Shown here piece after piece: positions 50,422 to 58,140 of a stretch of DNA of 64,000 nt. Numbering within the stretch: the first letter of the stretch is position 1; each line of letters starts with the position of its first letter. Source of the stretch: Acidobacteriaceae bacterium (lineage in GTDB: Bacteria > Acidobacteriota > Terriglobia > Terriglobales > Acidobacteriaceae); contig PLXE01000112.1 of NCBI GenBank assembly GCA_003151335.1, positions 131,555-195,554 of the forward strand. Direction: 5' to 3'. A program made the position numbers and the translations under genes. The notes beneath the pieces are model-generated. The model made no database searches. It had not been told where the DNA came from and worked only from the letters and a program-made list of their open reading frames with translations.

Positions 50422-51722
50422 TCGGGCAGCACTTTGCCTTGGGTTTCCAGGGCGAAGGGAATCACCAGCAGTCCGACGCCAAAGGCAATCGCTGTGAACG
50501 CAACCGGCTTGCCGAGGGCTCCCATGTTTCGGACCAGCGCGCCGACTCCGAAGTTGGCACCCGCGGCAATGAAGCGTCCGAACGACGTGGTGAACGCGAA
50601 GGCGGTGGCCCGCTCGGTGGTGCCGTACTGCTCCGGCAGCCAAAGGCTGAAGACGGCGAAGTTGCCGCCAAAGAAGCCCAGAAAGAACAGCACCGCGATG
50701 AAGGGGTGAAGTCCCTGCGGCAGGTAGAACGCCCAACCGAAGCTCAGCAGGATGCAGGCCGCCATCCCGAGGAAGTAAAAGGTCAGGGTGCGCTTGCGCC
50801 CGAAGCGTTCGGCGAGTGGCGGGACCGCCAGGCATCCGAGGATGGTTCCCAGCGACAGCAAGCCCATGCCGAAGGAAGACACGCGCACCGCTTGCGGCTG
50901 CAACATGCCAGCCTTCTTCGCCAGAGCAATAATTGCCGTCGGCGCATAAACCGCTCCCGACCAGAGGCCGCAAATGGCCGCAGCCAGCAGAACGGTATTG
51001 ACCAGCGTGCGCTGCGTGTAGGGAGGGCTGAAGATTCTACGAAGAGAAGAAAGCCCTCCGGCGGCCTTCGCCTTGGCTTTTTGTTCCCAGCGCTGGGGCT
51101 CCTTCACGCGCAGCAGGACCATCAGGGCGACGATGACCGGCGTCAGGCCGCACCAGAACATGGCGCGCCAGCCATAGTGCGCGCCCACCGTGTAGTTGAG
51201 CGCTGAGGCCAGAAAGAAGCCCGCGTAATAACCGGTTTGCAGATATCCGGCGCCCATCTTGCGGCGGTCTTCCGGCCACGCTTCCGCGACGTACGTGCCT
51301 GCCAGCGCCCATTCGCCGCCAATTCCGATGCCCGCCAGCAAGCGGAACAACCCCAACTGCCACACCGTTTGCGACATCGCGGCGGCGCCAGTGAAGATGG
51401 CGTAAACGAAGATGGTGGCGGCAAGCACTCGGGTGCGGCCGAACCTGTCGGCGATCGGACCCCAAATTAACGAGAGTCCCCATCCCACCAGGAAGAGCGC
51501 AAACAGGACCGAGCCGGCGTACCCGACCGTCGCAGGCGTGGCCTTGTATCCCGACTTCGGAAGCAGTTCGGTCAGTGCGGGACTGAGGACGAGTGCATAG
51601 ATCACCGAATCCATGCCGTCCAGCGTCCAGCCCGCCCATGCGCCCCAGAATCCGGTGATTTGGTGGCGGTTCAGTTTGGTGTGAACTGTTAGTCGTGGAA
51701 GGGCCACTGCGTCGTTGGCCAA
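50418..51722 (-). CDS. MFS transporter (AAHS/sugar-porter-like)
   Basis: A 434-residue, 12-helix transporter. Signatures are IWGPIADRFGRTRVLAATIF (loop 2-3 motif), GIGIGGEWALAGTYVAEAWP and LAERFGRKRTLTFYF. I chose the TTG at 51722 because AAGGAG lies seven bases upstream. It is probably a carboxylate or aromatic-acid importer, but the substrate is not decidable. Its 3' end overlaps the PadR remnant by four bases on the opposite strand. Confidence 0.88.
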   Translation of the reverse strand: MANDAVALPRLTVHTKLNRHQITGFWGAWAGWTLDGMDSVIYALVLSPALTELLPKSGYKATPATVGYAGSVLFALFLVGWGLSLIWGPIADRFGRTRVLAATIFVYAIFTGAAAMSQTVWQLGLFRLLAGIGIGGEWALAGTYVAEAWPEDRRKMGAGYLQTGYYAGFFLASALNYTVGAHYGWRAMFWCGLTPVIVALMVLLRVKEPQRWEQKAKAKAAGGLSSLRRIFSPPYTQRTLVNTVLLAAAICGLWSGAVYAPTAIIALAKKAGMLQPQAVRVSSFGMGLLSLGTILGCLAVPPLAERFGRKRTLTFYFLGMAACILLSFGWAFYLPQGLHPFIAVLFFLGFFGGNFAVFSLWLPEQYGTTERATAFAFTTSFGRFIAAGANFGVGALVRNMGALGKPVAFTAIAFGVGLLVIPFALETQGKVLPD

Positions 51723-51852
51723 GGTGATCTCCTTAACCGCAAGCGCTCACACAGACTTGCCGGGCGGAAGCAGCATAGCATGGCATGGCATGTCAAGGGC
51801 GCACCGGAAGATAACGAGTGATAAGGCGAATTTATCAACAGGTATTGAGATT

Positions 51853-52431
51853 TCAGTTCACGAGTGTCAGGTGGTCAAGTAAGAACTGGTAATCCTTTCT
51901 GTATACCTCGACCTCGGCCCTTGTTTCACCGGATATAACGACATTGAGCAATAAGCCGCCAATCGAAATCTTCGTAACCAACTCCACAAATGCATTCGGC
52001 CTTCTGTTGCAGGAAAACAACTGTGTTATTGCTTCACACCCACGTTCCAACAGCTCTGGTTTCTTCTCCTCTCGCACCGTAGATGGCTGACAATTCGACT
52101 GGAATGATTCGGCGTCATTTTGCACAGCATTGCGGAACGGTACCTCCAACCTCTCGACATTGACATACATCAACGTCCGAGCCGATTCGTAATTTTCACC
52201 ACGTTTGAAGAAATAAAATGGTTTCCGTCGCGACTTGTCCAGTACCCATCCTGATGGCGGTTCTGCCGCGATGATTCCTAGCGCATCTGTGAGGTACTCT
52301 GGATGGTCTAGGGTCACCTTTGCTTTTCCGCAAGCAGATGTCACTGCGGAATCCTGTGCCGCGGCAAGTCCCGCTGCGAACAGCAGGGCAAACACGCAGA
52401 ACCGCACCCGGGAGCCTGGCAGATATTTCAT
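51853..52431 (-). CDS. Secreted hypothetical protein (192 aa)
   Basis: Begins with a signal peptide (FCVFALLFAAGLAAAQ). Four or five Cys residues and an EPPSGWVLDKSRRKPFYFFK segment are visible; the middle (NVERLEVPFRNAVQNDAESF) and the C-terminus look like one small alpha-beta domain of the kind seen in envelope proteins. I do not recognise a family. Single gene. Confidence 0.7.
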   Translation of the reverse strand: MKYLPGSRVRFCVFALLFAAGLAAAQDSAVTSACGKAKVTLDHPEYLTDALGIIAAEPPSGWVLDKSRRKPFYFFKRGENYESARTLMYVNVERLEVPFRNAVQNDAESFQSNCQPSTVREEKKPELLERGCEAITQLFSCNRRPNAFVELVTKISIGGLLLNVVISGETRAEVEVYRKDYQFLLDHLTLVN

Positions 52432-52515
52432 TCATCACCTATCTCAAATTATCTTTGACATTACGCGTAATCCCAAAGCGGAATCTCGGCCGGATCAATC
52501 GCCGCCACCCGCGTT

Positions 52516-54021
52516 TTAGAACATCGCCTTGATTGCCGGCTTCATTACTTTTCCCATCGCATTGCGCGGCAGCGCATCCAGCACCAGCAGGCGCGACGGT
52601 AGTTTGTAGGCCGCGAGAAATTCTTTTGCCCAAGCGCGAAGGGACGGCAGGTCGAGTGCACCGCCATCGTTTAGCACCACCGCCGCGGCGACGCGCTCGC
52701 CCCACTCCAGATCGGGCACGCCCACCACAGCACACTCGGCAACCGCCGGATGCTCGCGCAGCGTTTCTTCGATCTCCAGCGCGGACCCCTTGTGCCCGCC
52801 GGTCTTGAGGATGTCAATGTTGGTCCGGCCCAGGATGCGATAGACACCGTTCTCGATGACCGCAGTATCGCCCGTGCGAAACCAGCCGTCGCGGAAGGCA
52901 TCGCGCGTGGCCTCGGGCTTAGCCCAGTATTCCGCAAACACGCTGGGACCGCGAACTTCGATCTCGCCCGGCGTGCCCGGCGCAACCGGCAGGCCGTTTT
53001 CGCCGATAAGCTGTACTTCTACGCTCGGCAGTGGCGTGCCGACGCTGCCCGGCACGCGCCCGCCCCGAAACGGGTTCGACAGCGCCATGCCAATCTCCGT
53101 CATGCCGTAGCGCTCCAGCAGGGTGTGGCCGCTGATTTCCTTCCAGCGTTCCAGCGTGCTCACCGGCAGCGCTGCCGAGCCGGACACCATCAAGCGCAAC
53201 TTGGCGCACGCCTGACTGAGCACGGCGCGGCGCGCCGGCGGGGCCGCGTCCCAGGCGGCGATGAGCTTCACGTAGATGGTCGGCACCGCCATGAACAAAG
53301 TCAGGGCGCTGCCAGCGATGCGCTCCCATACGGCACTCGCGTCGAAGCGCGGCAACGCCTCGCAGGTGGCGCCGGACCACAGCGCACAAGCAACCACGTT
53401 GACGATCCCATGCACGTGGTGCAGCGGCAAACACAGCAGGATGCGATCGTCGGCCGACCACTCCCATGCCTCCACCAGGCACATGATTTGCGCGGCAATG
53501 TTGGCGTGGGTGGTGACCACGCCCTTGGGCCGGTTCGTCGTGCCGCTGGTGTAGAGAATCATGGCCCGCCGCTCGCTGGCGACGTCCGGCAATTCCGCTG
53601 CTTGGCCAGCGAGAACCTGGTCATACCGCAAAGCGCGGATGTGACGCACCTCCGCGATGGGCGCAAGTTGGGTCTCCGCCGCAGCATCGAACATCAATGT
53701 CGATGTTTGAGTGTCGTCGATGAAATATTCCAGCTCGGATCTCGTAGAGTTGAGAGGTAAGGGAACCGCAACGCCGCCGGCCCGCCAGATGCCCCGCTGC
53801 ACCGCGACCCATGCAAATCCCGGCGTCAGCAGAAACGCTACACGCTGTTCCTGAAGGTCCTCGCGGCCAGCGAGCAGCGCGGTCGCCACGCGCGAGGACG
53901 CATCCAGCAAATCGTTGTAAGTGAAAGACCCCTGCGAATCGACGACCGCGGTGCGTGCGCCGTGCCGCTCGGCTTGAGCTATCAGCGGAACATGAGAAAG
54001 ATGGCGGGTGCGGCTTACCAC
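52516..54021 (-). CDS. Malonyl-CoA synthetase-like acyl-CoA ligase
   Basis: A 501-residue adenylate-forming enzyme. A3 core ILYTSGTTNRPKGVV; A5 LLERYGMTEIGMALSNP; A8 GRTNIDILKTGGHKGSALEI; C-terminal LPRNAMGKVMK with the catalytic Lys. The GMALSNP, PGSVGTPLP and NIDILKTGGxK phrases fit the MatB/ACSF3 branch, which ligates malonate or methylmalonate. The start is a GTG at 54021. No decarboxylase is adjacent, so the assignment to malonate remains likely rather than proved. Confidence 0.85.
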   Translation of the reverse strand: MVSRTRHLSHVPLIAQAERHGARTAVVDSQGSFTYNDLLDASSRVATALLAGREDLQEQRVAFLLTPGFAWVAVQRGIWRAGGVAVPLPLNSTRSELEYFIDDTQTSTLMFDAAAETQLAPIAEVRHIRALRYDQVLAGQAAELPDVASERRAMILYTSGTTNRPKGVVTTHANIAAQIMCLVEAWEWSADDRILLCLPLHHVHGIVNVVACALWSGATCEALPRFDASAVWERIAGSALTLFMAVPTIYVKLIAAWDAAPPARRAVLSQACAKLRLMVSGSAALPVSTLERWKEISGHTLLERYGMTEIGMALSNPFRGGRVPGSVGTPLPSVEVQLIGENGLPVAPGTPGEIEVRGPSVFAEYWAKPEATRDAFRDGWFRTGDTAVIENGVYRILGRTNIDILKTGGHKGSALEIEETLREHPAVAECAVVGVPDLEWGERVAAAVVLNDGGALDLPSLRAWAKEFLAAYKLPSRLLVLDALPRNAMGKVMKPAIKAMF

Positions 54022-54141
54022 AGGCAGACCTTACATCGTCTCTGCAAGGTTGTCCACCTTGTCAGCAGGACGGATGGTCAGCCTCCGTCGTGATGCTCGC
54101 CTGAACATTTACGCGGATGTCCAGTGCGGTATGATGTAAGA

Positions 54142-54606
54142 ATGGCGTCGCGACTCAGGTTCACCTCTGCTGTCCTGGCAATACTCGTGTTTGCCGGTCT
54201 AAGCGGCTGCAAGCAGCCCAAGGCAAAAAATACGCCCGCCCTGGTGCGGGTGGCGCGCAATCTCAGCTCCCCTTACGGCAGCGAAATGGACCACCGGATC
54301 GTGGAATTTCAAATCAGCAATCCGCGCTTGCCGTCCGGCAAACCAATTGTGATACAGACAGTGGAGAGCGACTATCACGATCTGCTGCAGCACCATCTCA
54401 GCAATGCCGACCTGGTCATTCTGGATGCTCCGGCGGATGCCGACCTGAATCCCGCCCTGCAGGCCGATATGGCGCACGCGGTGAACATCTGCTCGGCGGT
54501 GAAGGCTTGTCCAGCGGAGGTCCCGGCGCTGATTCCATCTTCCGACTCGCCCGATCGCAAGGAAGCGGCGCAAAAGTTTCTCGACGCTCTACAGAAACAA
54601 CCGTAG
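54142..54606 (+). CDS. Lipoprotein, hypothetical
   Basis: A 154-residue lipoprotein (ATG at 54142): signal LAILVFAGLSGC with a lipobox Cys. The mature part has a DADLNPALQADMAHAVNICS stretch and two Cys likely to form a disulfide (NICSAVKACP). The family is not recognised. Confidence 0.7.
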   Translation: MASRLRFTSAVLAILVFAGLSGCKQPKAKNTPALVRVARNLSSPYGSEMDHRIVEFQISNPRLPSGKPIVIQTVESDYHDLLQHHLSNADLVILDAPADADLNPALQADMAHAVNICSAVKACPAEVPALIPSSDSPDRKEAAQKFLDALQKQP

Positions 54607-54781
54607 CGACGCGCATTTTTCCCTGGCCCGGAGGCGATACAGCAGGGCAGCTCAAGAGGGTGTGTGAGAACTCGTTTTGAGTTGGCTAGGTGGAGCGATT
54701 GCGCAAAGTCTAGCCCCGCAACCGGGGTCCCTAGTTCGCGCCCCGCCGTGGCGGCAATCCTCGGCTGGTAGTGCGTGGCGA
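54607..54781. other. Non-coding spacer
   Basis: First part of the 344-bp gap between the lipoprotein gene and the membrane protein gene. No credible gene, promoter or hairpin was seen here; the rest of the gap (54782-54950) is a gene remnant. Confidence 0.6.
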
Positions 54782-54950
54782 TCACGTAAACAGGCTTGTA
54801 ACAGGTATCACGATGTTGCTCAGATTGTGGCCAAACACAGATGGCCAGAGACTATCCGTGCGCTCACGCATCCACCTGAAACCAGGAGTATGGAAGTGAT
54901 GACGAGCCGCCAGCCGTTGAGGGGAATGAACACGGGCAAGACCAGCATCG
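54782..54950 (-). pseudogene. Duplicated 3' remnant of a CPBP protease gene
   Basis: On the minus strand it reads WMRERTDSLWPSVFGHNLSN then IVIPVTSLFT and stops at 54782. The intact gene at 55496 ends WVRERTDSVWPCVFGHNLSN IVIPVASLFT. The DNA is about 90 percent identical over the last 95 bases and decays upstream. No start or N-terminal half remains. Confidence 0.75.
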
Positions 54951-55442
54951 TCAGTGTTTGTCCCCTACCCCAGGTCGGCGTCTAATCTCTAAGAGACCGA
55001 TAGCGATCGTCACGACAACTACGAAGAGAAGCGAGTCCAGAACGAAGTGCATCGCGTCGGGCGCGGGGTGTCCGATGGAAGATGGAAATAACTTGTACGT
55101 TTTTTGGAGGGCCTTCTGATTGCTCAGGGCGCGCTCGTCGGCGCCGAAAATCCACGGTATCCACCAACTCTGAATCTGCATAACAGCCCAAAAGCCATTG
55201 CCAATCAGCCCCACCCAAATCAGCCAAACCCAGCGTTTCCAAATGGACAAGGAGAAAAGCAGAACTGGGAGCAGCATCGCGAGCGCAAAACCCATCACGC
55301 CCAATGCCTGACCTTCGTTGAGAAGTGTGATCAGCCGCTTTCCAGGCTGGTCGTTCCAGGAGCCGAGCGGAAACCAGAGAATCGCCTGAAAGTACGCCGC
55401 TAAGAGGATTTGAACCAGCAACGACGCTTTGAGCCACTTCAT
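54951..55442 (-). CDS. Four-helix membrane protein, hypothetical
   Basis: About 163 residues from the ATG at 55442 (an in-frame ATG at 55487 is also possible, both with weak ribosome sites). Four hydrophobic segments: LLVQILLAAYFQAILWFPLG, ALGVMGFALAMLLPVLLFSL, VWLIWVGLIGNGFWAVMQI and FVLDSLLFVVVVTIAIGLLE. I do not recognise a family. It lies between an intact CPBP protease gene and a remnant of a second copy. Confidence 0.65.
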   Translation of the reverse strand: MKWLKASLLVQILLAAYFQAILWFPLGSWNDQPGKRLITLLNEGQALGVMGFALAMLLPVLLFSLSIWKRWVWLIWVGLIGNGFWAVMQIQSWWIPWIFGADERALSNQKALQKTYKLFPSSIGHPAPDAMHFVLDSLLFVVVVTIAIGLLEIRRRPGVGDKH

Positions 55443-55495
55443 TGAGGATACTGGCACACCCTTGCTCACTTCTGGTTTCCCTCTCATAATGGCGA

Positions 55496-56242
55496 TCAAG
55501 TAAACAGGCTTGCAACAGGTATCACGATGTTGCTCAGATTGTGGCCAAACACACATGGCCAGACGCTATCCGTGCGCTCGCGTACCCATCCTGAAACGAA
55601 GCTCAACATGACCGGCGCAATGGCCGCGTGAGGCACGATGCGGGCATGAAGTTGAGGGTCCACGGCGACAAGGCCGTTGGATCCGGCGAAAAGTATGGCA
55701 GTGATGATGAGCCCCCAGCCGAACTCCGCGTTGGCCAGTCGCCACGGTTTCCCGAAAACACGATTCAACAAGGACTGAAACACACCCCGGAATACCAGTT
55801 CCTCGGCGAGGCCGGGCATGATCAGGAGGAAGGCCCAGCCCTCGGCGTCCAGTTTCTTGCGAGCCCCAAGAATGAAGAAGAGTGCGGGCACCGCCAGAGC
55901 CAGGAGCAAAGCGACGATCGACGGCTTCAACCAGCCTTGCCGGAAGCGCGACGTCACGCCAATTGAGGCTAGCGAAATTCCGGGGACGAGAGCGACGAGC
56001 AAGAATGGCCATGCCGTCGAGAGGAGGCACGCCTGCCAACTCCAATGCAGGTGCTGGAAACCATCGATCCGAGGTATTTCTCCAAGCGCAAAGTCCAGGA
56101 CGACTAAGGATGCTACGAATAACAATAAGCCCCAACGCCGCGTGCGGGAGCGCCAGACGGCAATCAACACAAAGGGCAGGGCGCACGCCAGGGTCAGCCC
56201 CGCTTCCAGGGCCACACGACAGAGATAACTGCGAAGCGGCAC
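55496..56242 (-). CDS. CPBP family intramembrane metalloprotease
   Basis: A 248-residue multi-helix membrane protein. The CPBP/ABI motif 1 EELVFRGVFQSLLNR supplies the paired Glu and Arg, and motif 3 FGHNLSNIVI supplies the His. Such proteases (Rce1 relatives) cleave within membranes or give bacteriocin immunity. The ATG is at 56242. Its 3' end is duplicated at 54782-54950. Confidence 0.88.
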   Translation of the reverse strand: MPLRSYLCRVALEAGLTLACALPFVLIAVWRSRTRRWGLLLFVASLVVLDFALGEIPRIDGFQHLHWSWQACLLSTAWPFLLVALVPGISLASIGVTSRFRQGWLKPSIVALLLALAVPALFFILGARKKLDAEGWAFLLIMPGLAEELVFRGVFQSLLNRVFGKPWRLANAEFGWGLIITAILFAGSNGLVAVDPQLHARIVPHAAIAPVMLSFVSGWVRERTDSVWPCVFGHNLSNIVIPVASLFT

Positions 56243-56317
56243 GCCGTATTCTAACTCTTTATCCCCTCACAAAGCTGTTCGAACAAGAAAGCCGGCTTTC
56301 TCGAAAAGCCAACCGAT

Positions 56318-57130
56318 CTACCTCGAGTTTTTCCGCAACCTGCTGGAGGATTTCTTGCGGCTTTGGGCGGGCTTTCTGGATTGGCTCGGCGAAGTTTTCT
56401 TGGCGACCGAAGCTTTCTTGGCGCTGGGCGCGGCTGTCTTCTTTGCCCCATCGCTCGCCATCGGTAGGTCCTTCATCTCGGCGGCACGCCACAGGTACCA
56501 GGAAGCAACGCTGCGATAAGGGCGCCAGCGCTCGCCATAGGCCAGCAACTCTTTCGGCTTGGGCAGTTCGGCGAGTCTGCGCATTTTGGCGAAGCCCTTG
56601 CGGAGGCCGTAGTCGTCAATCGCCAGCACGTCCGGGCGCGCCAGTCGAAAGATCAGCAGCATCTCCACCGTCCAGCGGCCGACGCCGCGCACGGTGTCGA
56701 GGCGTTCGATCAGCTCCTCATCGCTCATGCGATGGGCTTGCTTGACCGTTGGCACCGTGCCGTCAATCGTCTTGGCCGCGAGATCGCGAATCGCCAGCAT
56801 CTTGGCGCGCGAGAGTCCCGCCGAACGCAGCAATTCTTCCGGCGCCGCCAGAATCTGTTCCGGGCTGGGAAAACCGGCGACCAGCCCGCGGCGGGTGCGC
56901 AGCCGCTTGGTATTCTCGGGGAACAGCGCCTTCACGCGCGCGGTGATGGTGGCGGCAACCTTCCCGTTGAGCTGCTGGTAGATGATCGACTCCAGCAGCG
57001 CCTCGAAGATGCTCTGCGTGGTTTCCTGCTGCAGGCGGCATTCGCCGGAGCGAACGATGATCCGCGCCAGGCGACGGTCGGCCCGCGCAAGATGTTCCAG
57101 GGCGGCGGTGTGGTCAAGCTTCTTGGGCAT
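56318..57130 (-). CDS. DNA-3-methyladenine glycosylase (AlkA-type)
   Basis: A 270-residue HhH-GPD glycosylase. The helix-hairpin-helix RLDTVRGVGRWTVEMLLIF and the catalytic Asp in VLAIDDYGLRKGF are both present; QSIFEALLESIIYQQLNGKV is the usual N-terminal helix. The start is ATG 57130; longer frames run through a repeat patch (57135-57169). From about residue 215 a Lys/Ser/Ala-rich basic tail of some 50 residues follows, an extension likely to bind DNA. Confidence 0.9.
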   Translation of the reverse strand: MPKKLDHTAALEHLARADRRLARIIVRSGECRLQQETTQSIFEALLESIIYQQLNGKVAATITARVKALFPENTKRLRTRRGLVAGFPSPEQILAAPEELLRSAGLSRAKMLAIRDLAAKTIDGTVPTVKQAHRMSDEELIERLDTVRGVGRWTVEMLLIFRLARPDVLAIDDYGLRKGFAKMRRLAELPKPKELLAYGERWRPYRSVASWYLWRAAEMKDLPMASDGAKKTAAPSAKKASVAKKTSPSQSRKPAQSRKKSSSRLRKNSR

Positions 57131-57134
57131 GATG

Positions 57135-57169
57135 CAGTAGTCAGTTGCCAGTAGCCAGTTGTCAGTTGA
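57135..57169. repeat. Degenerate AGTAGCCAGT-type repeat upstream of the glycosylase gene
   Basis: GTAGTCAGTTGCCAGTAGCC and continuing CAGTT/GTCAGTT units (about 9-base period, imperfect). Confidence 0.55.
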
Positions 57170-57213
57170 GCAGCCGATAGAGTGAGTGGGCAGTATAACG
57201 CGCCAGCAGAATA

Positions 57214-57272
57214 GGGGTCCTTCGACTCCTCGTCCGGTCGCCACGGCGACCCAAATCGTCGCTCGGGATGAC
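57214..57272. repeat. Dispersed TCCTTCGACTC...CGCTCGGGATGAC repeat
   Basis: GGGGTCCTTCGACTCCTCG to GTCGCTCGGGATGACAGAC. Shorter or diverged copies are at 58064-58083 and 63614-63656. This type of intergenic element is common in several bacterial phyla. Confidence 0.6.
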
Positions 57273-57341
57273 AGACTATAAAGATTTTTCGTCCACCCAT
57301 GAGTGCCGCAGGCTCATGCTACGCTCCGGATGGCAGCAGAC

Positions 57342-57381
57342 CTGACTACTGACAACTGACTACTGGCTACTGGCTACTGAC
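57342..57381. repeat. Degenerate repeat overlapping the recX 3' end
   Basis: TGACTACTGACAACTGACTA, then CTGGCTACTGGCTACTGACT. The recX stop and last residues (SSQ) are encoded by it. Inverted relative to 57931-57990 on the other side of recX. Confidence 0.6.
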
Positions 57382-57903
57382 TTCCTCCTCCAACGCCTCA
57401 ATCGTCTCGTCATGCACGTCCCACTTCTTCAGGATACGAAAGATAATGCCGCTGCTGAATCCGGCGCGCATCAGGGTGCGAAATACCCGCGCCGCCTGCT
57501 TCTGGCCCACAGGTTTCACCATGCGCTTGCGCTGCAAGAACGCGCGCGCCTGGTGTTCCTCGTTGACGTCGCCGTAGGCCGCGCTGACCACGCTGTCGAT
57601 GATGTCGCCGTGCACGCCCTTGATCTTCAGGTCCTGGATGACGCGCAGCCGCCCGAATTTTTCGTTTTCCTTGCGGAAGCGCGAATAGTTTTCGGCGTAG
57701 CTGGTGTCGTTGAGATATTTCTGTTCCTTCAGCCGGGCCACCACCATCTCGACCAGCAGTTCGCCGTGCTCCTGCTCCTTCACCCGGTTGCGCATCAGGC
57801 GCTTGATTTCCGCCACCGTGCGCATCTGCCGAGCCAGCGCTCTCACGGCGTACTCGTAGAGCGATTCTCGGTCGTAGGTTTTGCGCGCGCGCTGGAACGG
57901 CAT
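57367..57903 (-). CDS. recX: Recombination regulator RecX
   Basis: Binds RecA and limits its filament. 178 residues from the ATG at 57903. The three tandem three-helix units are visible: YDRESLYEYAVRALARQMRT, EQEHGELLVEMVVARLKEQK with YLNDTSYAENYSRFRKEN, and AARVFRTLMRAGFSSGIIFR. The longer upstream frame runs through a repeat patch. RecX is often next to recA; recA is not in this window. Confidence 0.88.
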   Translation of the reverse strand: MPFQRARKTYDRESLYEYAVRALARQMRTVAEIKRLMRNRVKEQEHGELLVEMVVARLKEQKYLNDTSYAENYSRFRKENEKFGRLRVIQDLKIKGVHGDIIDSVVSAAYGDVNEEHQARAFLQRKRMVKPVGQKQAARVFRTLMRAGFSSGIIFRILKKWDVHDETIEALEEEVSSQ

Positions 57904-57930
57904 GAAGAAGATTATAGGCGGCAAGCGTGG

Positions 57931-57990
57931 ACAGCAGCAGTCAGTAGCCAGTAGCCAGTAGTTGCCAGCAGTCAGTAGCCAGTTGCCAGA
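57931..57990. repeat. Degenerate repeat upstream of recX
   Basis: AGTCAGTAGCCAGTAGCCAG, then TAGTTGCCAGCAGTCAGTAG and CCAGTTGCCAG; a period of about 9 bases with unit drift. No CRISPR-like unique spacers. Confidence 0.6.
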
Positions 57991-58063
57991 GGAAGCATTC
58001 AACATCCAGCATAGGCGGCCGCAAAGAGGCTGCGTTTCTTAGGATACCAAGCGCGGGAACCGC

Positions 58064-58083
58064 AGGTCCTTCGACTCGTCGCT
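58064..58083. repeat. Short copy of the TCCTTCGACTC repeat
   Basis: CAGGTCCTTCGACTCGTCGC, matching the start of the element at 57214-57272. Confidence 0.45.
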
Positions 58084-58093
58084 ACAACAGCGC

Positions 58094-58140
58094 AGCTAAT
58101 AGCCGCCAGCCGACTCCTAATTGCTAGTTGGTAATTGCTG
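58094..58140. repeat. Degenerate repeat at the end of the diguanylate cyclase gene
   Basis: AGCTAATAGCCGCCAGCCGA, then CTCCTAATTGCTAGTTGG and TAATTGC. Related to 61918-61957 and 18017-18135. Confidence 0.5.

Noticed and set aside
52750-53760. 336-codon plus-strand frame opposite the acyl-CoA ligase
   Set aside because: Arg/His/Gln-rich shadow; the ligase motifs on the other strand are complete.
57931-57990. CRISPR array
   Set aside because: Units are about 9 bases, imperfect and without unique spacers; no cas genes in the window.
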